From assembly GCA_900188465.1 (NCBI GenBank), contig FZPE01000001.1, positions 434,001 to 498,000 on the forward strand: a DNA stretch of 64,000 nt, read 5' to 3'. Below, piece by piece: positions 19,659 to 30,175 of this stretch; the first letter of the stretch is position 1, and every line of letters starts with the position of its first letter. The DNA comes from Micrococcales bacterium KH10 (GTDB lineage Bacteria; Actinomycetota; Actinomycetes; Actinomycetales; Cellulomonadaceae). A program made the translations under genes and the position numbers. Below the pieces are notes generated by a model that did no database searches, was not told the origin of the DNA, and saw only the letters and a program-made list of their open reading frames with translations.

Positions 19659-21230
19659 ATGCCTGAGAACCACGAGCCAACCGAGAAGCACCACGTGATC
19701 CTCGAGATGCGTTCGATCACCAAGGAGTTTCCTGGTGTCAAGGCTCTCGATAACGTCACGATGCAAGTGCGTTCCGGTGAGATCCACTCGATCTGTGGTG
19801 AGAACGGCGCCGGAAAGTCCACCTTGATGAAGGTGCTCTCAGGTGTCTATCCCTACGGAACGTATAAGGGCGACATCTACTTCCAGGGTGAGGAGATGCG
19901 ATTCCATAACATCAAGGCTTCCGAAGCCGCAGGAATCGTCATCATCCACCAAGAGCTTGCGCTCATCCCAGAACTTTCCATCACCGAGAACATCTTCCTC
20001 GGCAACGAGGTCAAGAACCGCTTCGGTGGCATTGACTGGACCTCTGCACACGCCAAGGCCGCCGAGTTGATGGCACGTGTCGGTTTGAACGCCGACCCGA
20101 CAACGCCGATCAAGGCGCTCGGTGTCGGTCACCAGCAGCTGGTCGAGATCGCACGTGCACTCGCCAAGAACGTGAAGCTTCTGGTGCTGGACGAGCCGAC
20201 CTCCGCGTTGAACGAGGAAGACTCAGCACACCTGTTGGAACTGATGCGCGGACTGCGGTCCAAGGGAATCTCCTGCATCATGATCTCCCACAAGCTCAAT
20301 GAGGTCGCCGCGATCTCCGACGGCATCACGATCATCCGTGACGGACTGACCGTCGAGTCCTACCCGACCGTTCCAGGCGAGGTCGACGAGGACCGCATTA
20401 TCCGCGGCATGGTTGGTCGTCCGCTCGACAACCGCTACCCGCACCACGAGCCCAACCACGGCGACGTCCTGTTCGAGGTTAAGAACTGGCGCGTAGAAAG
20501 CCCGATCATCCCGGGTCGCATCATCTGCAAGGACTCGTCCTTCTTCGTGCGCAAGGGTGAGATCGTTGGCTTTGCCGGTCTGATGGGTGCTGGCCGTACT
20601 GAGCTGGCTCGTTCAATCTTCGGTCACTCCTACGGCGTGTTCCACCACGGCGAGGCGTACCTCCACGGCAAGCAGTTGAAGTTGAGCAACCCGAAGCAAG
20701 CGATCAAAGAAGGACTGGCGTATGTGCCAGAAGACCGCAAGATGCTCGGGCTCAACCTTCTTGACGACATCAAGCGGACGACTGTCTCCGCTGACATCGG
20801 CCGGATCTGCAACTACAACATCATTGACCTGGACCAGGAGTTCATCGCTGCCGAGGAGTACCGCAAGTCGCTGCGCATCAAGACTCCTACAGTCCACGAA
20901 GGCATCAACAAGCTCTCGGGTGGTAACCAGCAGAAGGTCGTGTTGGCCAAGTGGCTGTTCACCCAGCCAGAAGTGCTTATTCTCGACGAGCCGACTCGTG
21001 GTATCGATGTCGGTGCGAAGTACGAGATCTACACGCTGATTCACCAGATGGCGGACGCGGGCAAGGGCGTTATCGTCATTTCATCTGAATTGCCAGAACT
21101 CTTGGGTATCTCCGACCGCATCTACACGATTTTCGAAGGTGCGATCACCGGCGTTCTCGACCGTGAGGACGCCACTCAGGAGAACTTGCTCCGTCTGATG
21201 ACCGGAACCGCTCCGGCCACCGTCCGCTAA
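19659..21230 (+). CDS. Monosaccharide ABC transporter ATP-binding protein (GguA/MmsA/XylG type)
   Basis: A 523-residue ATPase with two nucleotide-binding domains. The first has Walker A GENGAGKSTLMK, a Q-loop before LALIPELSITENIFLG, a weakly conserved signature (LGVGHQQL) and Walker B LLVLDEPTSAL. The second has a degenerate Walker A (GFAGLMGAGRTEL), signature LSGGNQQKVV and Walker B VLILDEPTRGIDVG. This pattern is standard for CUT2 sugar importers, and the opening residues resemble GguA/MmsA. It works with the permease and lipoprotein that follow. The sugar (xylose, arabinose, galactose, glucose class) cannot be fixed from sequence. Confidence 0.93.
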   Translation: MPENHEPTEKHHVILEMRSITKEFPGVKALDNVTMQVRSGEIHSICGENGAGKSTLMKVLSGVYPYGTYKGDIYFQGEEMRFHNIKASEAAGIVIIHQELALIPELSITENIFLGNEVKNRFGGIDWTSAHAKAAELMARVGLNADPTTPIKALGVGHQQLVEIARALAKNVKLLVLDEPTSALNEEDSAHLLELMRGLRSKGISCIMISHKLNEVAAISDGITIIRDGLTVESYPTVPGEVDEDRIIRGMVGRPLDNRYPHHEPNHGDVLFEVKNWRVESPIIPGRIICKDSSFFVRKGEIVGFAGLMGAGRTELARSIFGHSYGVFHHGEAYLHGKQLKLSNPKQAIKEGLAYVPEDRKMLGLNLLDDIKRTTVSADIGRICNYNIIDLDQEFIAAEEYRKSLRIKTPTVHEGINKLSGGNQQKVVLAKWLFTQPEVLILDEPTRGIDVGAKYEIYTLIHQMADAGKGVIVISSELPELLGISDRIYTIFEGAITGVLDREDATQENLLRLMTGTAPATVR

Positions 21231-21268
21231 ATTAATCCAGAATCATTCGACTGAAGGAATCTCCGACG

Positions 21269-22501
21269 ATGAAGTCTCTCAAGCAGGTGCTCGGGGGCGA
21301 CGTACGCCAGTACGGCATGCTTCTTGCGCTGGTGCTACTCACGCTGTTCTTCCACTGGAAATCCGGTGGGCTCGTACTCACGCAGTCCAATGCCGCTAAC
21401 ATCCTGAACGGAAACGCCTACATCCTCGTTATGGCCATCGGTATGGTCATGGTGATTGTGATCGGTCAAATTGACCTGTCGGTGGGATCCGTTGCCGCGG
21501 TGGTCGGTATTGTGGTGGCGCTGTCCATCAAGAACTGGGGAATCCCCTGGTGGCTTGGCGTGCTTCTCGGCCTCGGTGTCGGAATGCTGATCGGTATGTG
21601 GCAGGGTTTCTGGCTCGCCTACGTTGGAGTGCCAGGCTTTATCACGACCCTGGCAGGCATGATGCTCTTCCGTGGTCTGAACCAGTACATCGGTAAGTCG
21701 GTTGCTACCACCGTTCCAAGCGAGATCAAGTACATCGGTGGTGGTTACCTGCCAAACATCGGTGGCCTCCCGATCAACGGCTCCACCGTTCTGCTCGGTC
21801 TGATCGCCTTGGCCGCGGTCATCTTCGGCGAATTCCGCAAGCGCGCCAAGCAGGCTCGTCTGGGATCAGTCCCTGCTCCGATCTGGACCATGGTCGTTCG
21901 CATCGTCCTCGTCGGAATCGTGATCTTCGGTGCGGTTTGGCTGTTTGGTTACGGTGAGCCTGACCGCCTGTCCTTCCCCGTGACCGGTTTGATCTTGGCC
22001 GTCTTGGTCCTGATCTACCAGTTCGTCACGCAGCGTACGCCATTTGGCCGTGCGATCTACGCCGTTGGTGGTAACCGTGCGGCTGCCCAGTTGTCCGGTA
22101 TCAACACCCGCGCGACCTACTTCTTCACCATGGCGAATATGTCCTTCCTCGCCGGTGTTGCGGCAGTCATGTTCGTCGGCCGTGCCGGTGCTTCCAGTGG
22201 TCAAGACGGAACGATGTGGGAGCTCGACGTTATCGCCTCGGTCTTCATCGGTGGTGCTGCGGTCTCCGGTGGTATCGGTACTGTGATCGGTTCGATCATC
22301 GGTGGTCTTGTGATGGCCGTCCTCAACAACGGTCTGCAACTCCTCGGTGTCGGCGCCGACTGGCAGAAGATGATCAAGGGTCTGGTTCTGCTGGCAGCAG
22401 TGGCCTTCGACATCTACAACAAGACCCAGGGCAAGCCGTCCATTACCGGCATGCTCCAGCGGGCCTTCAAGAAGTCCCCCAAGGGCGTCGAGGCTAAGTA
22501 A
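21269..22501 (+). CDS. Monosaccharide ABC transporter permease (GguB/MmsB type)
   Basis: A 410-residue BPD_transp_2 permease with about ten membrane spans, including family landmarks AIGMVMVIVIGQIDLSVGS in the third span region and GRAIYAVGGNRAAAQLSGI in the cytoplasmic coupling loop. An extra pair of spans with a basic loop (EFRKRAKQAR) in the middle distinguishes the GguB/XylH long form from RbsC. The start ATG has GAAGGA about seven bases upstream. It forms the channel for the ATPase just upstream and the lipoprotein just downstream. Confidence 0.93.
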   Translation: MKSLKQVLGGDVRQYGMLLALVLLTLFFHWKSGGLVLTQSNAANILNGNAYILVMAIGMVMVIVIGQIDLSVGSVAAVVGIVVALSIKNWGIPWWLGVLLGLGVGMLIGMWQGFWLAYVGVPGFITTLAGMMLFRGLNQYIGKSVATTVPSEIKYIGGGYLPNIGGLPINGSTVLLGLIALAAVIFGEFRKRAKQARLGSVPAPIWTMVVRIVLVGIVIFGAVWLFGYGEPDRLSFPVTGLILAVLVLIYQFVTQRTPFGRAIYAVGGNRAAAQLSGINTRATYFFTMANMSFLAGVAAVMFVGRAGASSGQDGTMWELDVIASVFIGGAAVSGGIGTVIGSIIGGLVMAVLNNGLQLLGVGADWQKMIKGLVLLAAVAFDIYNKTQGKPSITGMLQRAFKKSPKGVEAK

Positions 22502-22534
22502 GCCCTGATTTCCCTCCGACAAACTTTTGTCCCT

Positions 22535-22584
22535 GAGAAACCGAACGGTTTCTCTTCGCAAGCCGCATCGCAATCCTGCGATGC
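22535..22584 (+). promoter_or_regulatory. Two tandem hairpins between permease and binding-protein genes
   Basis: Two perfect 8-bp stems with 4-base loops lie back to back: GAGAAACC/GGTTTCTC (22535-22554, loop GAAC) and GCATCGCA/TGCGATGC (22565-22584, loop ATCC). The first is followed only by TT. Such intercistronic structures often protect a downstream mRNA segment or end part of the transcripts, which would let the binding protein be made in excess. Confidence 0.6.
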
Positions 22585-22603
22585 ACAACCGAAAGATGGT
22601 CCC

Positions 22604-23740
22604 ATGAAGAAAATCACAGTTGCCATGACGGCACTGGCAGCCGCTGGTGCGCTTGCACTTGCCGGTTGCGGCGGCGGTGACGACACCACCACCGCTCCTC
22701 CGAGCGACGGCGACAACACTCAACAGCCAGACGACGGTGACGCCACTGAAGGCGAAGGCTTCGCTGCTGACGCTACTATCGGTATCTCACTGCCACAGAA
22801 GACCTCGCAGAACTGGGTTGAGGCAGAAGAGATGTTCCTCGCTGGTCTGTCTGAGGCCGGTTACAACCCGATCGTTCAGTTCGCCAACAACGGTGCTTCC
22901 GAGCAGCAGCAGCAGATCGAGTCGATGATCGAGCAGGGTGCAAAGGTCATCGTTATCGGTGCTGTTGACGGTTCACAGCTCTCCTCCCAGGTCGAGCGTG
23001 CCCGTGACGCTGGCGTCAAGATCATCGCTTACGACCGGATGATCCAGGAAACCGACGCTGTCGACCTGTACGTCGCATACGACAACTTCCAGGTCGGTGT
23101 TGGTCAGGGTGAGGCACTGCTCAAGGGTCTCGCCGAGCGTAAGGGCGATGGTCCTTGGAACATCGAGCTCATCGCTGGTTCAAACGATGACGCTAACTCG
23201 AAGCCGTTCTTCGAGGGTGCAATGAGCATCCTGCAGCCGAAGATCGACGATGGCACGCTGAAGGTCCTGTCGGGTCAGACTACTCAGGCACAGGTTGCCA
23301 CCGAAGGCTGGCAGGCATCCGTTGCTCAGAACCGCATGGACTCGATCATCTCGGGCTTCTACGGTTCAGAGGAACTGCACGGTGTGCTCTCCCCGAACGA
23401 CACCCTTGCTCGCGCTGCTATTGCTTCGGCTCAAGCAGCTGGTAAGGACCTGCCAGTCCTCACCGGTCAGGACTCCGAAGATGACTCTGTTGCTTCGGTC
23501 GCCAAGGGCGAGCAGTACCACACGATCTTCAAGGACACCCGTGGCCTCGTTGACGCCGTTCTTGCTCAGATCGACCTGGCACAGCAGGGTCAGCCGTTCA
23601 ACTCGAACGCTGAGGTCGACAACGGCACCATTCAGGTTCCGACCGACTTCCTGACCCCGATCTCTGTCTTCCAAGACAACGCTGCTGAGGTTTACGCGAA
23701 CGACGAGGCACGCGCCAAGATCGTTGCTGACAACAGCTGA
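22604..23740 (+). CDS. Sugar-binding lipoprotein (ChvE/XylF-like periplasmic-binding fold)
   Basis: A 378-residue lipoprotein. An MKKITVAMTAL signal peptide ends in lipobox LAGC (cysteine about residue 22), followed by a Gly/Asp/Thr-rich linker to about residue 58. The type 1 periplasmic-binding domain starts at TIGISLPQK, then FANNGASEQQQQIESMI, KVIVIGAVDGSQL and LTGQDSEDDSV, all typical of CUT2 sugar binders such as ChvE. It captures the sugar outside the membrane for the transporter upstream. Codons ending in T (GCT, GGT, GTT) are unusually frequent compared with neighbours, as in strongly expressed genes. Confidence 0.93.
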   Translation: MKKITVAMTALAAAGALALAGCGGGDDTTTAPPSDGDNTQQPDDGDATEGEGFAADATIGISLPQKTSQNWVEAEEMFLAGLSEAGYNPIVQFANNGASEQQQQIESMIEQGAKVIVIGAVDGSQLSSQVERARDAGVKIIAYDRMIQETDAVDLYVAYDNFQVGVGQGEALLKGLAERKGDGPWNIELIAGSNDDANSKPFFEGAMSILQPKIDDGTLKVLSGQTTQAQVATEGWQASVAQNRMDSIISGFYGSEELHGVLSPNDTLARAAIASAQAAGKDLPVLTGQDSEDDSVASVAKGEQYHTIFKDTRGLVDAVLAQIDLAQQGQPFNSNAEVDNGTIQVPTDFLTPISVFQDNAAEVYANDEARAKIVADNS

Positions 23741-23789
23741 TTCCTTCGTTATCGCTGAGTAAAAATCAGCAATAACTGGAAACGCTAGG

Positions 23790-23826
23790 TGAGGCCCGGA
23801 CCGATGTGGTCCGGGCCTCACTTTTT
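23790..23826 (+). terminator. Rho-independent terminator of the sugar ABC operon
   Basis: A perfect 11-bp GC-rich stem, TGAGGCCCGGA (23790-23800) with TCCGGGCCTCA (23810-23820), has a 9-base loop and is followed by CTTTTTG. It lies 50 bases after the binding-protein stop. The palindrome could also serve the convergent uppS transcript. Confidence 0.88.
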
Positions 23827-23922
23827 GCTCAAAGTTTGTTCCACATCTAGAAACCGCTGCCGGATGGGCCAGCCAAAACCACAAATCTGCCGCTAACCGA
23901 TCTCGTAGCGGTGGCAGCAAAC

Positions 23923-24720
23923 TCAACCCTGCGGTTGCTGACGATCGATTGCACCGCCATAGCGGCGGTCACGTCCGGCGTATTCCTCGACTGCCCGCCA
24001 AAGATGACGGCGGTCGACCTGCGGCCAGGGCTCCGGTAGAAACACCATTTCGGCATAGGCCGCCTGCCAGAGCATGAAATTGGACGTGCGCTGCTCCCCC
24101 GATGTCCGGATGAACAGATCGACATCCGGTAGATCCGGCTCGTCCAAATGCGCTTGGACAGTCCGTTCGTTGATTCTGCGCGGGTCTAGCTTTCCCCGTG
24201 CAACCAATTCGGCGATCTGCCGGGTCGCATCCACGATCTCAGCACGCCCACCATAGTTGACGCACATAGTCAGAGTGCAGACATCATTCTCGCGGGTGAG
24301 TTGTTCGGCAGTCTCCAACTCCTTGATCACCGAACGCCACAGCCTTGGCCTGCGGCCGGCCCAGCGCATCCTCACACCCCACTGGTTCATCTCATCGCGG
24401 CGACGACGGATCACGTCGCGGTTGAAGTTCATCAGGAAACGGACCTCATCGGGCGAGCGTTTCCAGTTCTCGGTGGAGAACGCATACGCCGAGACATGCT
24501 TCACGCCGATCTCTATCGCACCAGCCACGAGGTCGACGAGCGCCGCCTCCCCTGCTTTGTGTCCCTCAGTTCGTGGCAGTCCACGAGCATTCGCCCAGCG
24601 ACCGTTTCCGTCCATGACGACAGCGACGTGCTGCGGCACGAATTCAGCCGGGATGAGCGGTGCTACAGCACCGCTTGGATGTGGCGGCGGTGGCACCGGT
24701 GATGTTGTCTCAGCGGCCAT
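23923..24720 (-). CDS. uppS: Isoprenyl transferase (cis-prenyltransferase, undecaprenyl/decaprenyl diphosphate synthase)
   Basis: Condenses isopentenyl diphosphate in cis onto an allylic primer to make the lipid carrier for cell wall synthesis. A Pro-rich N-terminal tail of about 28 residues precedes the catalytic [10 protein letters not shown]; then [16 protein letters not shown] and NYGGRAEI follow, and the C-terminal [18 protein letters not shown] is intact. 265 residues is normal. It is co-directional with recO (37-base gap), an arrangement common in actinobacteria. Product chain length cannot be read. Confidence 0.94.
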   Translation of the reverse strand: MAAETTSPVPPPPHPSGAVAPLIPAEFVPQHVAVVMDGNGRWANARGLPRTEGHKAGEAALVDLVAGAIEIGVKHVSAYAFSTENWKRSPDEVRFLMNFNRDVIRRRRDEMNQWGVRMRWAGRRPRLWRSVIKELETAEQLTRENDVCTLTMCVNYGGRAEIVDATRQIAELVARGKLDPRRINERTVQAHLDEPDLPDVDLFIRTSGEQRTSNFMLWQAAYAEMVFLPEPWPQVDRRHLWRAVEEYAGRDRRYGGAIDRQQPQG

Positions 24721-24757
24721 GGGGCTCCTTCATTCGACCGTGCCTATTCAACAGCGC

Positions 24758-25483
24758 CTATTCAACCATGGGCAGCGAACGCAGTGAACGTTCCAGATGA
24801 TACTGGCTGAAGGCTGCGACAAGGCCACTGGCCTCTCGTTGATCTCGAACGATCGCCTGGTCGACCGTGGCCCAGTCTCCCGTGAGCAATGCCGCCAAGA
24901 GCAGCATGACTTCAATCGACGGCGCCGCAGCACCCGGCGGGCGGCATTGAGGGCATACGGCACCGCCCCACGGCGCAGAGAAGGCCTGATGGGGCCCCGG
25001 AGCACCACAACGAGCGCATTCGGTAAACGTGGGGGCATAACCGGCGATGGCCAAAGAACGCAGCAGATATGAATCGAGCACCGCTCGTGGCGTATGAGCC
25101 TTGCCCGCCAACGTCTTCAGCCCACCCAGCAACAGCCAGTATTGCTGCACCGCTGGCTCGTCCTCCGCTGCGACGATACGGCTGGCTGTCTCCAACATGG
25201 TGGTACCAGCGGTGTATAGGTCATAGTCGTCGCAGATTGGACGAGCAAGAGCATCGATCGTTTCAACCTGCGTCACGGTATCAAGCGTCCGGCCTTGAAA
25301 AGTCTGCACATCGATGTGCATGAAAGGCTCTAGCCTGGCACCGTAGCGCGATGCGGTACGGCGTACTCCCTTGGCTACAGCACGTGTCTTGCCGCGGCGG
25401 TGTGTCAGCATCGTGACGATGCGGTCAGCTTCGCCCAGTTTATTGGTGCGCAGCACAATAGCTTCATCGCGAGCCACCGGCAT
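24758..25483 (-). CDS. recO: DNA repair protein RecO
   Basis: Recombination mediator that helps RecA load on SSB-coated single-stranded DNA in the RecFOR pathway. The 241-residue protein has the N-terminal OB fold (ARDEAIVLRTNKLGEADRIVT) and a C-terminal helical domain with a four-cysteine zinc site, CARCGAPG and VCPQCRPPG. It starts at an ATG. It lies between leuA and uppS on the same strand; the 114 bases toward leuA show no separate promoter I can support. Confidence 0.93.
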   Translation of the reverse strand: MPVARDEAIVLRTNKLGEADRIVTMLTHRRGKTRAVAKGVRRTASRYGARLEPFMHIDVQTFQGRTLDTVTQVETIDALARPICDDYDLYTAGTTMLETASRIVAAEDEPAVQQYWLLLGGLKTLAGKAHTPRAVLDSYLLRSLAIAGYAPTFTECARCGAPGPHQAFSAPWGGAVCPQCRPPGAAAPSIEVMLLLAALLTGDWATVDQAIVRDQREASGLVAAFSQYHLERSLRSLPMVE

Positions 25484-25597
25484 GTTCTGACCACCCCCCT
25501 CAACGGGTATCCCCGAGCCGCATCACCGCGAAGCGGTGGCGGACAGACCGATGTGTCTTCCCCATCGTCGTCCACCACCGCCCGCAGCGTCATCTGC

Positions 25598-27406
<1,809 letters not shown>

Positions 27407-27407
27407 G

Positions 27408-27458
27408 TTAAGCCTCGTCGCGGCTAAGAAGGAGGAGAAGTCCTACCGTGTGCAACAC
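27408..27458 (-). CDS. leuA leader peptide (16 residues, five consecutive Leu)
   Basis: Sixteen codons reading V(start)-LHTVG-LLLLL-SRDEA-stop. A -10-like TAGACT (27471-27466) ends seven bases before the GTG, so the peptide is probably translated from a leaderless mRNA. The Leu codons are CTT CTC CTC CTT CTT. Leader peptides of this design sense charged tRNA-Leu upstream of leucine biosynthesis genes. The stop codon falls in the loop region of the hairpin at 27386-27423. The peptide itself should have no function apart from its translation. Confidence 0.72.
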   Translation of the reverse strand: MLHTVGLLLLLSRDEA

Positions 27459-27524
27459 GCCATACAGTCTATACCTAGATTGGCCATGCTCGGAGCACCC
27501 AGCAGGATCGACGTGGCTGTCACG

Positions 27525-27566
27525 AGAAAGGTGGCGCACTATGCATGCATAGTGCGCCACCTTTCT
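27525..27566. terminator. Perfect 42-bp palindrome, probable terminator after the 805-residue gene
   Basis: Bases 27525-27566 form a perfect inverted repeat (21-bp arms, no loop bases) with AGAAAGGTGGCGC at the ends and ATGCAT in the centre. It begins 26 bases past the stop of the minus-strand gene at 27592, and the T-rich side CCTTTCT gives a terminator-like end in both directions. It also insulates the leuA promoter. Confidence 0.7.
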
Positions 27567-27591
27567 TTGACCGATGCGGAATGCTGCGGGC

Positions 27592-30009
27592 TTAGTCCTT
27601 ACCGCAACTCATCGATTCCGCGAAGTACTGTCCGGTGTTATCGATCGAACCGGTCTCCATGTTCATCAGGTCAGCCATGGAGTACCCGCCGATGCAGTAA
27701 GCGCCGTCTTGGAAGTCCATCACAGCGACGAAAACGGTGTCTGGCGCGGTGTAGCCGTGTGCAGCCAGATCGTCGACTCCCGGCCAGAATGCATCCGGCG
27801 TGGCCGCGAGGTAGGCATCCAGTGCCTTGGCAGCGTTGCTCAATTCATCTTGGAGTGCCCCTGCCGGACGACTGTCGGTGGATCCGGTGTCTGCGTCTGT
27901 GTCAGGTTCCTCGTCCTCGCCGAACGGGTTGAGATCCGGATCGACGTCAGGTTCCTCGTCCTCGCCGAACGGGTTGAGGTCCGAATCGACGCCAGGTTCC
28001 TCGCTGCCCCAGGGGTCAACTGCACCAGGAGCGAACGGATCAAGGCCGCTTCCCATGCCTGCCCCCGGGAAGAGGTCAGTCATCCCGCTGAAGTTCTCCT
28101 CAAACCATTCCGGAGTCAGCTCACCCGATTGAGCCAACTGGAACAACTTTGCAGCGACGGCTGCGTATGCGTCGAAAACCGTTGCAGGAGCCGACACGAA
28201 CCAGCCGCTGTCTTCTTGCAGTGCTATGAACGACAGTTGGTCCAGTCCTAGCGCCCGGAAGCCCTCCAGTTCCGGATCATCGAGGCAGATCGCTTCCTTA
28301 CCTGCGTATTCTGCGAGCAGAGGAGAGGAGAGGCAGCCGTCGTTCCATTTTGCTTCGACGCTGGCTCCGCTGACCGTCACCTTGATGTCAAGGGTCTTGA
28401 GTTCAAGACGTGCCACGCCGTCAGAGTTATCTCTCGTCGCGAACGATACGTTTGTCAACTCGACTGGTGGAATCTCTGACAGACCGTCTGAGATGGCGTC
28501 ATGGTCAATCACCGATCCGAGGAAGTCGATGGTGCGACGTTCCGCCACGGGGAACGAGGCGAAGAGCGGTGCAGCGTCTTTGTCAGTCAACAGGGTCTGC
28601 AGTGAAGTGAAAAATGCCTCACCGGCTTCTTCTGGTGAGCCCGCACCCTTGGCTTCGCTTGCCGCCTTGATGGAACCGCGTTCTGAAATCCCGCCCGCTG
28701 TCAGGCCATAGTCAGCGATGGTCAGCAGTGGGCTGACGAACCAGTTGCCACCTTCTTTGACGGTGACGAAACTAACCTGCGCGTCGTCCGATGCCGCCGT
28801 GTCACTCGTCCCGTCGGCCGTTGCATACGACGCGATACCCCCGTCGAAAGTCAAGGTGACAGGGAAGGTCGTGTCGATCTGCTCGCGAAGTTCCGCCTCA
28901 TTCTCTGCTGTGAACTCCTCAGGCGTGGTCGATGCCACACCGCCCATGCCGCCCAAAGCACCAAAACTGTCTGTCAGGCCTGACATCGTGTCAACAGAAC
29001 GCCGTACCAGATCGACCGTCTTGTCGGCGTCGACATCCAAGACGAACGTCCCGTCTTGGATCGTGACACGAGTTGTCTCGTCAGCGACTAGCGCTTCCTC
29101 GCTCAAGTTCAAGCCATCAACTGTCAGGTCATAAAGATCGACGAGCTCGTCCGGTTCGATATCGCTCTGCAGTTCCGAAAGACTGTCGATCTCTTCGAAG
29201 TGCTTCTTCATCACGTTGATCAACTGTCCCGCATACCGGGTTTCAACTGGCGACGTGACACCATAGATTTCCTTCACGTCCCCGTCGGCCAGGCCCGTGA
29301 TAAACGACTCAGCCGCAGCGACCGGAGTCGCGGACCCGTTTGGTCCGGAGAACCACAGTTTGTAAGCACCATAGGCACCGGCACCGAGCACGAGCGCGCC
29401 CGCGACGCCGAGCCCGACAATCATCGGAGCCTTTGACTTCTTCTCGGGTGGTGGCACCTGATCGTAACCACCCGCCGCGAAGTTCTCAGTGCCAAACTGC
29501 GCATTGGGGCCAGCGCCAGGCTGCCCCGGTACCGGGTAACCACCAGGACCCTGAGCAGCGTACCCTCCTGCGAGTGCGGGGTCTTGGTAGCCGGTTGGCT
29601 GACCGGTGACCGGATCGGTGTAGCCCTGCTGTGGCTGCGCGGCAAAACCCTGGTTCGGATCGGCGTAGCCACCAGGGGTCGCCGGAGCGACCGGCTGCGC
29701 CGGTGCCACAGGTGTGTCGGCGACTGCTGGACCAGCAGGTGTTGCCGAGGTAGAAGCTGATGGTGCGGCTGGTGCAGCCGGTGACGGTGCGGCAGGAGCG
29801 GCACCGCGTTGCGCGATAGCCTGTGCAACCTGCGGATCGCCCATTGAACCGAGCCATGACAGCAGATCTGCCGGAGCCGCCGGGTTGCTTGCAAGTGCCG
29901 CACGTAGATCGGGTCGCTGGTTCGCGATAGCAGCCAGCACCTCAATCGGTGTATTGGGGTCGGCGGCATGCGCCGCCGTAAACGATGCTGGGTCAAACTG
30001 CTGGGACAA
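27592..30009 (-). CDS. Membrane-anchored protein with N-terminal variant-leucine-repeat-like domain
   Basis: An 805-residue protein of unknown function. Residues about 5-68 form a helical module rich in D-x-x-T-P-x-E-V-L and N-P motifs, like actinobacterial variant leucine-rich repeat domains. A Pro/Ala/Gly/Gln-rich cytoplasmic linker runs to about 185, then one membrane span (APMIVGLGVAGALVLGAGAY). The rest should be outside: two to three beta-rich DUF4878/NTF2-like looking regions, each with an AAESF or EAFFTSL type helix, an acidic repeat tract near residues 660-710 and a Cys-containing C-terminus. There is no signal peptide. It is followed by a strong palindrome and preceded by a separate hairpin, so it may be its own unit. 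Confidence 0.7.
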   Translation of the reverse strand: MSQQFDPASFTAAHAADPNTPIEVLAAIANQRPDLRAALASNPAAPADLLSWLGSMGDPQVAQAIAQRGAAPAAPSPAAPAAPSASTSATPAGPAVADTPVAPAQPVAPATPGGYADPNQGFAAQPQQGYTDPVTGQPTGYQDPALAGGYAAQGPGGYPVPGQPGAGPNAQFGTENFAAGGYDQVPPPEKKSKAPMIVGLGVAGALVLGAGAYGAYKLWFSGPNGSATPVAAAESFITGLADGDVKEIYGVTSPVETRYAGQLINVMKKHFEEIDSLSELQSDIEPDELVDLYDLTVDGLNLSEEALVADETTRVTIQDGTFVLDVDADKTVDLVRRSVDTMSGLTDSFGALGGMGGVASTTPEEFTAENEAELREQIDTTFPVTLTFDGGIASYATADGTSDTAASDDAQVSFVTVKEGGNWFVSPLLTIADYGLTAGGISERGSIKAASEAKGAGSPEEAGEAFFTSLQTLLTDKDAAPLFASFPVAERRTIDFLGSVIDHDAISDGLSEIPPVELTNVSFATRDNSDGVARLELKTLDIKVTVSGASVEAKWNDGCLSSPLLAEYAGKEAICLDDPELEGFRALGLDQLSFIALQEDSGWFVSAPATVFDAYAAVAAKLFQLAQSGELTPEWFEENFSGMTDLFPGAGMGSGLDPFAPGAVDPWGSEEPGVDSDLNPFGEDEEPDVDPDLNPFGEDEEPDTDADTGSTDSRPAGALQDELSNAAKALDAYLAATPDAFWPGVDDLAAHGYTAPDTVFVAVMDFQDGAYCIGGYSMADLMNMETGSIDNTGQYFAESMSCGKD
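27901..28003 (-). repeat. Tandem 45-base repeat inside the 805-residue gene
   Basis: Two full copies and a partial third of a 45-base unit (starting 27901, 27946 and 27991) encode the 15-residue acidic repeat EEPDVDPDLNPFGED. Copies differ at a few bases. It lies in the extracellular part and looks like a flexible spacer that can change length by slippage. Confidence 0.75.
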
Positions 30010-30121
30010 GGTTCGATCCTCTCTAAAACGGCACGCGCTGCATGCATGCTCGTCTATATAGATTCGCCGCTGGATGCCAAGTTCGCAAATGCTCAGGGCG
30101 ATTGTTCATAAGGTTGTTACT

Positions 30122-30145
30122 CGATGACACTACTCGGTGTCATCG
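30122..30145 (-). terminator. Hairpin between the two variant-leucine-repeat genes
   Basis: A perfect 9-bp stem, CGATGACAC (30122-30130) with GTGTCATCG (30137-30145), has a 6-base loop and lies 31 bases after the stop of the 30176-31258 gene. There is no T-tract. It is either a weak terminator or an mRNA-stabilising structure. Confidence 0.45.
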
Positions 30146-30175
30146 GCACCGTCGATACAGCACTGATCGTTGCGG

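Noticed and set aside
24257-24787. Plus-strand open frame of 176 codons over uppS
   Set aside because: It is the antisense of a well-conserved gene and has no recognisable domain or ribosome site.
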